A stretch of 64,000 bases of DNA from Adenophora triphylla var. japonica (GCA_022495995.1 JAFEMH010002090.1:62001-126000); one strand, 5' to 3'; positions 1 to 11,150 are shown, counted from the first letter of the stretch. The notes: generated from the letters alone by a model not told the origin. Numbers and translations: made by a program.

Positions 1-300
1 AAGCCGTCGCCGCCGACCTCGCCGTCGCCGGTAAGTCCTCTTTCTCTCTCTCAATCGCTTTCTCTCTCTCACTCTATTTCTCTCTCTCACTTTCTCTCTC
101 TCTCTCATCAGTAATTCGCCAAGAACACGCCGTCGCCGCCGTCTCTTTCCATCGCCATTTGCCGTCGCCGGTCGCCGGTACGTTCTCTCTCTCTCTCTTC
201 GCTTTCTCTCTCTCAATCGTTCTCTCTCTCTCTCGATTTCTCTCTCTCACTCACTTTATCTCTCAATCGATTTCTCTAAAATAAATTTTAGAGATAGTCC
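1..300. repeat. CT microsatellite and GCCGTCGCC-rich low-complexity stretch
   Basis: Two blocks of GCCGTCGCCG-type sequence alternate with long TCTCTCTC runs. No gene is supported. The stretch belongs to the internal 5' side of the CACTA element. Confidence 0.7.
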
Positions 301-965
301 TAGAGAGTATAATTATTATTTTTATAATTATCTTGGGGCGTATAGTATATTATAAAACGAGACGGAAAGGTGGTAGGAAATAAATAGACAACATGTTTTG
401 GGTTTTGAAATTTAAAAGGAGCATGAAATACTGACATTTAAATTAGGTGTGTTGAGGTACTTTGTGGGTGTGAAAGTTGTGGTTGAAACAGGACTAAAAA
501 GGGCAAGAGAATTAGAACATTCCGTATTTGTGGCATAGTGAACACTAATTAGAGACAAATTTATTCAGTAATGGTTTTAATACTTTTATGTTTATGGTAA
601 TGAGGAGTAGTGCATTGAATAGAGCGTTGGAATAGGGCGTTGGAAGTATGAGCAGATACTTGGTAGTACTATTGATTCGGTTAATTGTTTTAAGTAGTAA
701 TTTAAAATAACACAATTGATACTAGATCTTTTCTTTTAAAGGGCATCATTGAATAAGTGGCTCAGGAGCTTTGGTTATCCCGTAACTATTACTATTTCTA
801 GTTTTATATGTGTATCGTATATGATTCAATATAATTATTTGATTGCCTAAAAATGTGTGTTTATTTGTGAAATAATATGTTTGATTAGAGATAAATGTTT
901 GTAAATGCATTGTGGAGCTGAATGCAATTTTGATGTGTTTAGACTGCTTTACTAATTAATGTCTA
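301..965. other. AT-rich non-coding internal CACTA sequence
   Basis: I see no open frame of note, no repeat and no clear regulatory signal in this stretch; it lies inside the CACTA element upstream of the transposase gene. Confidence 0.6.
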
Positions 966-1312
966 AAGTTAAAATATAAATAAGATGAGAGCCTTTTTCA
1001 CCCACAACTATCAAAATTCGTCTTCTTTGATCAAGGAAGACAGAGCAAACAAGTTTATTACCGTTTGAGCAAATGATTTTCTGTTTAATAAGAGTTTTTT
1101 CAGTTTTACTGTCCTCTTTGTCTCTAAGGATCTCAAACATCACTTGAGATCCTTAGAGAGGAGGACATTGAAACTGAAAAAATTCTTATTAAACAGAAAA
1201 TCATTTGCTCAAACGGCAATGAACTTGTTTGCTCTGTCTTTCTTGGTCTAAGATGAGATTGGGTTTTGATAGTTGTGGATGAGAACGACTCTTATCTTGT
1301 TTATAAATGTTA
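966..1312. repeat. Long fold-back (about 170-bp inverted arms)
   Basis: The left arm (about 966-1135) is matched in reverse complement by the right arm (about 1144-1312), with a loop of under 10 bases around 1136-1143. Matching blocks include CTAAGGATCTCAA / TGAGATCCTTAG at the tip, TTTCTGTTTAATAAGA / TCTTATTAAACAGAAA in the middle and AGAGCAAACAAG / CTTGTTTGCTCT further out. The arms carry scattered mismatches. It may be a MITE within the CACTA element or a hairpin-RNA locus; the sequence alone does not decide. Confidence 0.85.
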
Positions 1313-1610
1313 ATTTAATTCATCATTGTAAAATTTCAAATTTTACAATAAAGAATTAATATTTCAAATTATTCACAATATTAATAATTTAAAAAATATG
1401 ATAGATGTATGTGTTAATTCATTATTGTAAAATTATGCATTTTACGGTAATGAATAAAAATTAATGTTACGACGTGACGTTGTGACGGTTGAAACACAAA
1501 AGCTTAGAAACCCGTTTAAGAATCTTTAACTTATCATGTTGAGGTCAACATGTAGTCATCGATTCTTAAATTGTCCGTGTGGACAGTCTTGAAATGCACG
1601 ATTATATGAT

Positions 1611-2050
1611 TTGTAAATATCATCATTGTCTATTAAAATTGCTTGAATAGTCGATAGTTGAGATATTTCGGTTGCATTAATCATATTGTTCTCTGAGTGT
1701 ATACTAGACATATATGGTTGATTACACACTGTCGATTCTAATCGATAGTGTTTGATTGACCTAGTCTACGTCGTGCACTTGGAGACCATGGGGTTATGCT
1801 GCCGAAATTTCTTGATTTTCGATTATAAAGCAAGTAGACAAGTGATATTTGCAATTTATACGTGTATTTCGGGATGGGATAGAAGCCAACCCAATTCTAA
1901 ACCTAATGGACATGAATTGTCCTTTCATTATAGGGAATGATATACTTTACAATAAAGAATTAAATATTAATATTTAAAATTATTCAAAATATTAATAATT
2001 AAAAAAATGTGATAGATGTGTGCGATAGAAGCCAACCCCAATTCTAAACC
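1611..2050 (+). repeat. Left copy of a direct repeat that brackets the transposase gene
   Basis: The block from about 1615 to 1890 recurs at about 6224-6490 with few differences; landmarks are GTCGATTCTAATCGATAG, the GACCATGGGGTTATGCTG block and GGGATGGGATAGAAGCCAAC. The transposase gene lies between the copies. AT-rich segments at 1320-1440 and 1940-2010 also resemble each other. Confidence 0.8.
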
Positions 2051-2158
2051 TAAAGAAACATGTCTTGTTGCTTTTAAGTTTGTAATCCAAATTTAGGGAA
2101 TTGTAATGCGTTAATTACATCTAAACTGTTAATACATTATGAAATGCAGGAGTTAATT

Positions 2159-5100
2159 ATGTCTGGAGAAGATCGTAGTTGGATGGATAATCGTAGTAAT
2201 CCCGGTAGAAGGGGTGTCAGACCTCAATTCTTAGAAGGTTTAGAACATTTCGTGGAGTTTGCTAGAGCGCATCCCCAGTGCATGTGTGGTGATAAGATTA
2301 GGTGTCCTTGTAAAAAGTGTAAGAATAGAAAATATCTGAGTGTTGGATGGGTAAAGAAACAAGTTTTAGAGGCAGGGTTTGTTGATGGTTACAAGGTATG
2401 GGTTGCGCACGGGGAGCGTTATGTGGTTGAAACAAGTGTTCGCAATCATCCTACTAGATCAAGTGGTCCGCCAAGGGAACCTGAACATTTGATTGATGAA
2501 GAGGAGCCGTCTGTCGGTTTGGATGATATGGTTCGAAATGCGGCTGGCCCAGAGTTTGATTGGAACCCTAATCCAACAGAGGCACCAAATCCCGTTGCAA
2601 AGAAGTTTATGGATTTAATGGACTCTGCAAATGAGAAAATTCATCCTGGTGCAAAGGCTACAGTGTTAGAGCAAGTGACTGAGCTTTTAACTATCAAGGC
2701 TGATACAAATATGAGCCAGCATACTTACGATCGTATAATGTCATGGGGACAACGGATGCTACCCGAAGAAAATAATATGGTTCACAATTTTTATGAGACG
2801 AAAAAGTTGGTGGGGCAGATCGGTCTTGGGTATGTTAAAATTGATGCTTGCAAGAATCGGTGCATGCTTTTTATAAAGAAAATGAGGGCCTCGATTCATG
2901 TTCAATATGTGGACTTAGTAGGTATAAGCCACAACGCCGTGGTAGTGCCAAGCACAAGAAAAACGTGCCTCGGGCGCAGTTACGTTATATGCCGCTAATT
3001 CCCAGGTTGTAACGAATTTACGCATTGAAAGAAAGCTCAGAAGCCATGCGTTGGCACAAAGAGTGTCCTCGTGAAGAGGGTGTGATGACTCATCCTTCTG
3101 ACGGTGAAGCATGGAAACATTTTGATGCCACTTACACTGATTTTGCTGCGGATCCTAGAAACATAAGGCTGGGGATATGTACAGATGGGTTTTCTCCATT
3201 TGGACCAGGGGCAAAATCTTATTCATGTTGGCCTGTTATAGTCACAGTGTATAATCTTTCCCCGTGGTTATGTATGACTGATCCTTATATGTATTTGAGT
3301 TTGTTCATTCCCGGGCCTTCGAATCCAGGCAAAAACATTGATGTGTATCTTCGACCTCTGATGGATGAACTCAAACAGCTGTGGAATGATGGTGTCCAGA
3401 CATGGGATGCTTTTAAGTTGCACAATTTTAATATGAGGGCTGCAGTGATGTGGACAATTAATGACTTTCCTGCTTATGGTATGATGTCGGGATGGAGCAC
3501 ACATGGGAGATTGGCCTGTCCGTATTGTATGGAAAATACAGATGCATTCACACTTCAGCATTACAAGAAGCAGTGTTGGTTTGATTGCCACAGACGGTTT
3601 CTTCCTAGTGACCATCCATTTCGTAAATAGAGGAATGCTTTCACCAAAAATAGAGTTGAGCATCGGGGCCCCCCTCCTCGTCTGAGTGGCGAGGATATTT
3701 TTGAGCAGGTGTCTGAGGTGTCTGATGTCGGGTGGGGAAAGATGTTTTCAAAGGATAGACCAGACGGATTTGGTAAAGACCACAACTGGATTAAAAAGAG
3801 TATATTTTGGGAGTCACCTTATTGGAAGACGAATTTGATAAGACATAACCTTGATGTGATGCATATTGAAAAAAATGTGTTTGACAATATTTTCAATACA
3901 GTGATGGGTTTTAAGGCCTCAACGAAGGATACAGACAAGGGTCGGCTAGACCTTGAAGAGATTTGCAATCGTAAAGATCTCAATATTACTAAAGTTAATG
4001 GAAAAGATTTCAAACCAGATGCTCCCTTTGTTCTGTCAGGAGAGGATAAGCAACGTGTTCTGCAGTGGTTGAAAGATTTGAAACTTCCTGATGGGTATGC
4101 ATCTAATATTGGCAACTGTGTGAATGTGGAAGAAGGGACGGTATATGGGTTGAAAAGTCATGATTGTCACATATTATTGGATAGGTTGCTACCCATTACA
4201 TTTAGAGACATTCTCCCTAATGAAATATGGGTTGCCCTAACAGAATTGAGTGAATTCTTCAGAGCATTGACGTCCAGCACTCTTCGTGTTGAGGATATGA
4301 AAAGACTCGAAGAGAGCATTGTGGTGACAATATGGAAGCTTGAAAAGATATTTCCGCCATCTTTCTTTGATTCAATGGAGCATTTACCAATTCACCTAGC
4401 TTATGAAGCTAGAGTTGGAGGACCTGTTCAGTATAGATGGATGTATCCATTTGAACGATTTTTGGGGAGTTTGAAAAAGAAAATGAGCAATAGAGCAAAA
4501 GTTGAGGCATCTATGTCTGAATCAGTGATTGTCGATGAAATTGTGTCGTTTGTTTCAACATATTTTCACCCAGACATTGAGACAAGGTTCAATAAAGTGG
4601 GACGCAATTATGATGGGGAGTCACTGATCCTGATGGAAAAATTTCAGTTTTTTCTTCTCCTGGTCGATTCCTTGGCAATAGAAAGTGCACGCGCATGCTA
4701 AGCAGAAAAGAATTAGAAGCGGCTAAACTCTATATTCTCCTAAACTATGCTGAGGTCGAGGACTACTTGAAGTAAGCATTCTTCATTTGTTATTAAGTAA
4801 TGTTAATCCTAATAACTTTAATACGAACTAAGGAACTTTATGTTCTCCTTGAATGCAGTATGTTCGAAGAACAGGCTGGAGACATTGCGCCTGAATTGAT
4901 TTCAATAAGGACAGACAACGAATTTCCCTCCTGGTTTAATAATTATGTAAATGCCAATTCATTAATTCAATGTTTTTAATAGAATTTGAAGTATGAGTTT
5001 TTTACTATCTATGTGTTTTTATTTAGATTTTGAACAACCTTGGAGATGCAAAAGCTGCGAGATTACAAGCATTAGCACACGGTCCGTCCTTAAGAGTGAA

Positions 5101-5805
5101 TGTATATAAGGGATATTTTGTCAATGGCTACGTATTCCACACCGAAGAATATGGCCAAACGAAATCAACTTGGAATAGTGGGGTCAATCTCAAGGGAAAT
5201 CTCGATTATTATGGCGTATTGAAAGAAGTTATTGAATTGGAGTACTTGCTTGGAAATTCTTAGTTCTTTTCAATTGTGAGTGGCGGGACGCTGAGCGAGG
5301 CATTACAAAACATTGCACTATTGATCTCGTTGACTTAAAGCATTCTTCTAGGCATAATGGTGATGATGTGTTCATTCTTGCATCTCAAGCACAACAGGTG
5401 TATATGACCCCCTACTCCCGTCGATGAAGAGAGTCTAGCGGATGGTGGGCCGTATGGAAAACCAAAGCAAGAAGCACTTTTGATATACCATTGCGTGCAA
5501 AAACGTCCACTTCAAATATTGATTCATCATTAAATGATTGTTATCAGGAAGAGGAAATGCCTATACCTCCGATTATTTCCTTGAATGATAATGTCGAGGA
5601 TGAAGCATTAATGGCCGAAAACACCCGTCCACTAGGGGAGGAAGTCACTTTCAATGAAATCGATGATGACAATGTGGAGGATGAGGAAGGAGAAGGGTAT
5701 ATATCTGGGTCCGATGATGAAGATGGGGAAGAAGACGACGACGAGGAAACTAGTGAAGAAGAAATTGAATTTTGTAGTGATAGTGATCAAGATTGTAGTG
5801 AATGA
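2159..5805 (+). pseudogene. Broken TnpD-like CACTA transposase
   Basis: This would encode the large protein that excises and inserts CACTA elements. The first 90 residues match the transposase-associated domain: a Cys-rich CGDKIRCPCKKC segment and a GWVKKQVLEAGF stretch. The Transposase_21 core follows (MRWHKE, then GICTDGFSPFG, CPYCMENT, GKDHNWIKKS, RHNLDVMHIEKNVFDN), then a DUF4218-like part (about 4200-4700), a DUF4216-like part (5025-5350) and an acidic Asp/Glu tail ending at 5805. A splice acceptor (TGCAG) precedes the ATG at 2159, which is why that start is preferred to 2144. Damage: a one-base loss in the T-run near 2868-2872, stops at 3010-3012 and 3628-3630, frameshifts near 4640 and 5255, and a disturbed frame near 5425. 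Introns are likely around 4774-4858 and 4950-5025. It cannot make a full-length protein. Confidence 0.9.
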
Positions 5806-6061
5806 ATCAGTTTAGTTTTAATTCAGATAATGTTTTGTATATAATGTTTACATTTTATATCACTTATCACTGTAATATTATATCTATCTCATGATTTTCA
5901 ATTTTACTTGGTTACTCTTTACATGCTATGTAATATTACATCTATCTCATGATTTGGACAATAAATGATTCCTACTATTTAAATGCAAACTGCAAACATC
6001 TTACTTCATAATTTACTTGGACATGTAGTCATTAATTTGAATGTCATCGTGTGAAAAGGTT

Positions 6062-6166
6062 GTTGGAAAAAAATAAATAAATAAGTAAATAATAATAATA
6101 ATAAAAAATAAATAATAATAATAATAATAAAAATAATAATAATAAATATAATAATAATAAATAAAA

Positions 6167-6197
<31 letters not shown>

Positions 6198-6222
6198 TAT
6201 ACATATATGTATATATATAAAT
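6062..6222. repeat. TAA/ATA microsatellite
   Basis: A nearly pure run of AATAATAATAA and AAATAAA units about 160 bp long. The open frames seen across it on the minus strand are only read-through of the repeat. Confidence 0.9.
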
Positions 6223-6223
6223 A

Positions 6224-6490
6224 TCATTATTGTCTATTAAAATTGCTTGAATAGTCGATAGTTAAAATATTTCGGTTGCATTAATCCTATTGTTTTCTGA
6301 GTGTATACTAGACATGGTTGATTACACACTGTCGATTCTAATCGATAGTGTTTGATTGACCTAGTCTACGTCGTGCAATTGGAGACCATGGGGTTATGCT
6401 GCCAAAATTTCTTGATTTTCGATTATAAAGCAAGTAGACAAAGTGATATTTGCAATTCATACGTGTATTTCGGGATGGGATAGAAGCCAA
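6224..6490 (+). repeat. Right copy of the direct repeat bracketing the transposase gene
   Basis: Same block as about 1615-1890, including the GTCGATTCTAATCGATAG core and the GGGATGGGATAGAAGCCAAC end. The two copies differ by a few substitutions and by a short indel near the ATACTAGACAT segment. Confidence 0.8.
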
Positions 6491-6530
6491 CCCCACTACT
6501 ATCACGTACAACCACTACCATGGGGTTATG

Positions 6531-6773
6531 CTGGAGTGGAAAATCTCAAGTTTTTTGCACAAGCATTAGGCCCAAAGATTGAAACTTTGAAAGTAGATTT
6601 ACCAATTAATCAGAAAACAAGAAAATCCCCAACTTCAGTTTGTAGAAGATACAAAAACTGGAGTTCGGGATTTTCTTGTTTTCTGATTAATTATTATAAT
6701 AGTAAATCTACTTTCAAAGTTTCAATCTTTGGGCCAAATGCTTGTGCAAAAGACTTGATATTTTCCACTCCAG
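6531..6773. repeat. Second long fold-back (about 115-bp arms)
   Basis: The left arm (6531-6643) begins CTGGAGTGGAAAAT and the right arm (6655-6773) ends ATTTTCCACTCCAG. Inner matching blocks include TTTGAAAGTAGATTTA / TAAATCTACTTTCAAA and CAGAAAACAAGAAAATCCC / GGGATTTTCTTGTTTTCTG. The loop is about 11 bases. The arms are less diverged than those of the fold-back at 966-1312. Confidence 0.88.
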
Positions 6774-6825
6774 CTCATTATAAATGTAAACCCTCTCTCT
6801 CTATCCCTCTCTATTTTGTTAATTT

Positions 6826-6962
6826 TGTGGTGGTGGTAGTGGTGGTATACGTAGTAGTATTAGTAATAGTAGTGGTAGTAGTGGTGGTAGTAGCGGTAGT
6901 AGTGGTAATAGTGGTGGTGGTAGTACGTAGTGGTGGTGGTAGTAGTAGTGATGGTGGTAGTG
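6826..6962. repeat. GGT/GTA trinucleotide microsatellite
   Basis: A run of GGTGGTAGTGGTAGTA-type triplets. Coding frames predicted here (poly-Val or poly-Thr) are artefacts of the repeat. Confidence 0.9.
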
Positions 6963-7114
6963 GGACTCTTTTCACATAGTGTATATTGGCTGCAAACATC
7001 TTACTCCATAATTTGCTTGGACATGTAGTCATTATTTTGAATGCTTCCTACTATTTAAATTATGTTCTACTTGATAATATTTTCTGTCTACATATATAAT
7101 ATACTAGTTTAGAT

Positions 7115-7313
7115 ATGTCGGGTCGAGGTGGCAATCATTCAAAGAGAGGGAAGGTTGCGGGTTTTGTCCATCGTCTTGTTTCACCAAGGACGGGAGGGAG
7201 GGGATCTACTTCTGGTTCTGGACGTAGTGAACCATCCGAGCGGGTTAATTTGGACGCAATTATTAATGTGGAAGGAAAAATGGAAATATCTATCTCTCCC
7301 AGTGGCGAGTAAG
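7115..7313 (+). pseudogene. First exon of a possible second CACTA gene (TnpA-like), remainder lost
   Basis: An open frame starts at ATG 7115 and encodes about 65 residues: a basic Gly/Arg/Ser-rich start (MSGRGGNHSKRG) ending in EGKMEISISPSGE. A splice-donor-like GTAAGT follows the Glu codon at 7309. In CACTA elements the second, DNA-binding protein gene sits at this place, and its N-terminus is often basic and low-complexity. No further exon is recognisable: the sequence downstream is AT-rich and then turns into a C-rich minisatellite. The TnpA assignment rests on position and is uncertain. Confidence 0.4.
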
Positions 7314-7534
7314 TATTATTTAATTGTAAATGTCATATATATAATGTTTACGTTTTATTATTGTCTTTTTATTTGTATATATATTGATATATTGTTTTTT
7401 AATTAATATCTTGATAGGTTTATACATGCATGGTGGTGGTAGCGGTAGCAGCAGCGGCAGCGCTCGTGGTTGTTAAACATGAATTTTCATTGACATGTAA
7501 TTAAACAAACAAACAAACAAACATATGTAGTTTC

Positions 7535-7737
7535 TCTTTCCCTTTCCCCTTTTCCCCGGCCGTTTCCCCTTCCCTTTTCCCCTTTCCCCGTTTCCCCGTT
7601 TCCCCTTTCCCTTTCCCCCTTCCCCCGGCCGTTTCCCCTTCCCTTTTCCCCTTTCCCCCTTTCCCCTTTCCCCTTTCCCCCTTTCCCCGGCCGTTTCCCC
7701 TTTCCCCGGCCGTTTCCCCTTTCCCCTTCCCCTGTCG
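7535..7737. repeat. C-rich minisatellite (CCCTTTCCCC / CCCCGGCCGTTTCCCC)
   Basis: Tandem copies of CCTTTCCCCTTTCCCC interrupted by five CCCCGGCCGTTTCCCC units. One strand is almost pure pyrimidine, so triplex or i-motif structure is possible. Open frames across it are artefacts. Confidence 0.9.
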
Positions 7738-7904
7738 CTTGATTTGGACAAACATATGTATTTTATTTGATGTACATGCGAAACAGGTTGTTTGTGTGTG
7801 TGTTTGTAGTTTGTAATTGTATTTGTTTAAAACAGGTTGTTTGAAAAGGTTTACAGCCTTTTACAGGTGGTTTAATAATAAAACAGACTTTTTTAAAAAA
7901 ATCT

Positions 7905-8400
7905 GGCCAGATTACCGACAGAAATTTCCGTCGGTAAATTAATTAAAAAAAAATAAATAATTCTAATTTCCGGCGGAAATATCCGTCGGAAAATAATAAA
8001 AAATTAAAATAATAAAACTAATTACCGACGGATATATCCGTCGGTTTAGGTTTAGATTTCCGACGGACATATTCAACGGTAAATTTTATGGTTTCCGACG
8101 GTTATAACCGTCGGTAATGGGTTTTATTTATTTATTTTTTTAATATTTACCGACGGATATTTCCATCGGTAACCTCCGGCTATTGCTTCGGTTAACCGGC
8201 CGGCGTAACTCATTTCCGACGGACGTTTTCCGGCGAAATTTTAGATTTTCCGGCGGACAATCCGCCGGAAATACCGGCGAAATTTTTCCTTCGGTATTAC
8301 CAACCAATTATTTCCGACGGAACCCGACGTACTAATTCCGTCGGTAATATTCATTTACCGACGGATAGGTGGATTTACCGACGAAAATTTCCGTCGGTAA
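7905..8400. repeat. CACTA subterminal palindromic repeats
   Basis: About ten units pair CCGACGG(A) with (T)CCGTCGG, for example ACCGACGGATATATCCGTCGG-like blocks near 8022-8044 and near 8093-8115, as well as variants CCGGCGG/CCGCCGG. Subterminal repeats of CACTA elements are known as binding sites of the TnpA-type protein; here their extent marks the last 500 bp of the element. Confidence 0.9.
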
Positions 8401-8420
8401 AAGGCCTGTTTCTAGTAGTG
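8401..8420 (-). repeat. Right terminal inverted repeat of the CACTA element
   Basis: The reverse complement reads CACTACTAGAAACAGGCCTT. The CACTA pentamer ends exactly at 8420. The presumed 3-bp target copy would be 8421-8423 (CCA), which cannot be matched without the left end. Confidence 0.92.
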
Positions 8421-8652
8421 CCAATTTAAAAAAAAAATGAATTACCGCCTCCATACACTCGCATCTGTCGGCACGTGTATGCAATGCGCCATGTCGGCCC
8501 AATCCTAAGACGCCACGTGTCAATGAATTCGGCCCATCCCATTTTATCAACATGTTGAAAATTTTCAACATCAAAAAATTTTCAACACACCTTGCAATGA
8601 CACCCATTTTTTTTTTCAACACCCATTTTTCTTACCATTGTAGATGGTCTAA
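8421..8652. mobile_element. Right part of a PIF/Harbinger-type MITE, cut by the CACTA element
   Basis: The segment ends ACCATTGTAGATGGTC followed by TAA (8653-8655). Read on the minus strand the end is GACCATCTACAATGGT, closely similar to the ends of the element at 9189-11512, and TAA fits a Harbinger 3-bp target duplication. The interior has several TTTTCAACA / TGTTGAAAA inverted motifs. No left end is found between the CACTA terminus and here, so the CACTA element may have inserted into this MITE. Confidence 0.5.
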
Positions 8653-9188
8653 CACAACTCAGCAACACCTACAAGTCAAAAATTATATTTTCGTTATTAA
8701 ACTTTAAGCTTTTTAAAATGTGAACTATTTTATTTTCAAAATGTTCTAACTAAAATTTCACAATTTTCAAACTGTGCTCATTTTATTAAAAAATTTACTA
8801 AAATTCTAAAGAAATTTAGCCGCATAACATAATGTTACTAGTGTTTGTTAAGTTTTCAACCAATGTATTAACATTGTTGATATGTGTGATGAATAATACA
8901 AATTAATTAATGTAAATTATCATATAATTTATAGAAAATATTACAAATTAATCGCTCCAATATACGTTTTATTCTAGATCGTATTTACCGAAATTAGTTA
9001 TTTGAGGTCAAGTGGCTAAAATTTGTTAAATTTTTAGTAAATTTATTGACGGAGTAAGGTCATTTTGAAAAATGTAAAAAATTATAGAGAATATTTTTTA
9101 AAAAATAATTTAGTAAAAACATTTTATAAAAAATTAAAGTTCAGTATATGATTTTTGTCTTTACTACACTAGAGGCTTCTCTTTCTAA
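8653..9188. other. AT-rich intergenic sequence
   Basis: No gene, RNA or clear repeat. The first 26 bases resemble those at 11513-11539 next to the Harbinger-like element. Confidence 0.55.
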
Positions 9189-9734
9189 GACCAAATATAA
9201 TGGGGCTGTTGAATTTTTTTTCAACAGTTGAAAAGCTTGCAATGGCCAGTTGAAAAAAAAATTCAACAGTTGAAAATTTTGGTTTTGTTGAAAAAATTCA
9301 ACAAGTGTTGAAAAAAAATTTGGGCCCCGTTTCGCCACATGTCGCGCTCCCATTGGGCCGGAAAAGGCGTGTGTACGCCACCTTCTTCCCAGGCGCGTCT
9401 TCGCTGAACTTTTCCCTTTTTTTTCTTTTTTCCGTTGACGCCACTTGTCGCTCTCTGATTGGTCAATGACTTTTTTTGGGTTAAAATCATCCTAATTTTT
9501 CAAAGGCAATTATCTTATATCAAAAAAAAAAAATAAAATTTTACACCAAAATTCATAATTTTTTTAATCTATAAATAGAGTCTTGTTTCATTTGATTTGG
9601 ACACAGAAAAAAATACTCTTTTTTCAATATAAATTAATTATATTGAAAAATAAAGAATATAAAATAAAATAAAATAAATTAAGTATGAAGTATTTTTTTA
9701 ATTATAAATGATAATAATAATTATCATTATTTAA

Positions 9735-9888
9735 CTGTATTTAATTTTATTTGAAGTCCGTCAATTTCGACCACTCATCCTTTATTAACTGTATTTAATT
9801 TTATTTGAAGTCCGCCAATTTCGACCACTCATCCTTTATTAACTTTATTTAATTTTATTTGAATTTCGTCAATTTTGACCACTCATTT
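9735..9888. repeat. Three tandem copies of a roughly 54-bp unit
   Basis: The unit runs from TTAACTGTATTTAATTTTAT to GACCACTCATCCTTTA and is repeated three times with increasing divergence; the third copy leads into the TATA box of ORF1. Confidence 0.85.
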
Positions 9889-9891
9889 TCT

Positions 9892-9899
9892 TATAAATA
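9892..9899 (+). promoter_or_regulatory. TATA box of the Harbinger-like ORF1
   Basis: TATAAATA lies about 95 bp upstream of the ORF1 start codon, a normal plant promoter spacing once a 60-70 nt leader is allowed for. A second match is at about 9571. Confidence 0.6.
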
Positions 9900-9992
9900 T
9901 AACACCCCAATTCCATTCTTCCTACATCAACCACTCTAACACTCAATTATCCTTCATTTTTCACACAAAAAACCCTCGTTTCCTTATTATAA

Positions 9993-11150
9993 ATGGATCC
10001 CAATTTCCCGTTTAACTACAAAAATCCTAATATGCCAATGGGAAATGAAAATCAATCTTTCAACCAACCACGTCCTCAAAATATACCAAATTTTGGGTTT
10101 TCACCAAATTTCATGCCTTCATCTGTGCCAAATTTTCCATCAAATTTCATGCCTTCATCTGTGCCAAATTTTCATCCATATTGTGGGATGCAAATCCAAC
10201 CACCCCCTTATAATCGTAATCCTTATATGCCAATGAGGAATGAAAATGTTTCTTATTCTGGAGCATCAAAATTTTCAGAATTTTCAATACAAATTGCTCT
10301 CGGTAGCATGAGCAGTGGTAACGAAGGCACTCCAAATGCAGAGGGTTCAGCCATTCCCATCGAAGAGGGTACAACCACTACTCGCAAAAAACACTCAAAG
10401 TGGACCACTAAAGAAAATTTAGTGCTACTTAGTGGGTGGATAAATATGAAACCGACAGTATTGTCGGGAAAAATCAGAAAGGGGATGCTTATTGGGGTAA
10501 AATTGCGGATTACTGTAACGAGCATTGCTCATTTGACCCTCTCCGTGATTTTGTTGCCTGCAGAAATCATTATAATTATATCAACAAAATATTGGGCAAA
10601 TGGATAGGTGCTTATGAAAGCGCTAAGCGTACGCAACAAAGCGAGTGGTCGGAGAATGATGTATTGACAAAAGCTCATGAACTATATAAAAGCAGTACCA
10701 ATGAAAATTTTAGTTTGATTCAAGAGTGACATGCTCTTCAAGATCAACCACGTTACGCAAGTCAGGTAGGAGAAAATACGGAATCATATAGCACTGGAAA
10801 GAGAGCACGTGAAAGTCCGTCAAGTGATTCAAACTCGATTGGATCCATTCCTCGTCCTATGAAAGGGAGGCAGCTAAGAAAAAGAGTAGAACAAAAGATA
10901 AGAGAGTAGCATTGGAAGTGGTAAAAGAAGAGTAGACATAATTTAAACAATTCAAAGAGAAAGAGCTGGAACGATTGGACAAGATAGCCACACAACAAGA
11001 TGAGGTAATCAAAAAACAAGATGAGGCAAACAAATGTAAAAAGATGAAAATGTGGCTGAAGTTAAGTGAGAAGGAGCATCTTTATGATCGAACCAAACAA
11101 CTTTTTGAAATGTTGGGTGACGAACTATTTGAAAAATTATTTCCTGTATT
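9993..11150 (+). pseudogene. Broken Harbinger-type ORF1 (Myb/SANT-like with NAM-associated C-terminal part)
   Basis: The N-terminal 110 residues are Pro/Asn/Phe-rich with two copies of NFMPSSVPNF. A trihelix/SANT-like region follows (KWTTKENLVLLSGW; continued in another frame as SIVGKNQKGDAYWGKIADYC and NHYNYINKILGKWIGAYE). The C-terminal part is a coiled, Lys/Glu-rich segment (FKEKELERLDKIA, then KKMKMWLKLSEKEHL). Proteins of this build are the DNA-binding partners of PIF/Harbinger transposases and are often annotated as NAM-associated or, wrongly, as glutathione S-transferase T3-like. Damage: a frameshift near 10436, a stop at 10727-10729 where the family has Trp, and further stops between 10880 and 10940. 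Confidence 0.75.

Larger units (their letters stand above)
1..8420 (+). mobile_element. CACTA (En/Spm-like) DNA transposon, right part, left end outside the window
   Basis: The right terminus is visible: the last 12 bases (8409-8420) read TTTCTAGTAGTG, the reverse complement of CACTACTAGAAA, a classic plant CACTA terminal repeat. Inside it lie a subterminal zone of CCGACGG/CCGTCGG repeats (7905-8400), a broken TnpD-like transposase on the plus strand (2159-5805) and the first exon of a possible second gene (7115-7309). The left terminus is not in the window, so total length and the 3-bp target duplication cannot be checked. The element is decayed and non-functional as it stands. The class assignment is secure; autonomy of the ancestor is inferred. 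Confidence 0.93.

Noticed and set aside
6006..6227. Minus-strand frames rich in Phe/Ile/Tyr
   Set aside because: They are translations of the TAA/ATA microsatellite and have no gene-like content.
6443..7032. Frames with poly-Val or poly-Thr
   Set aside because: They arise from the second fold-back and the GGT/GTA microsatellite.
7473..7755. Minus-strand frames of Gly/Lys/Glu repeats
   Set aside because: They follow from the CCCTTTCCCC minisatellite; a collagen-like or RGG protein is not supported.
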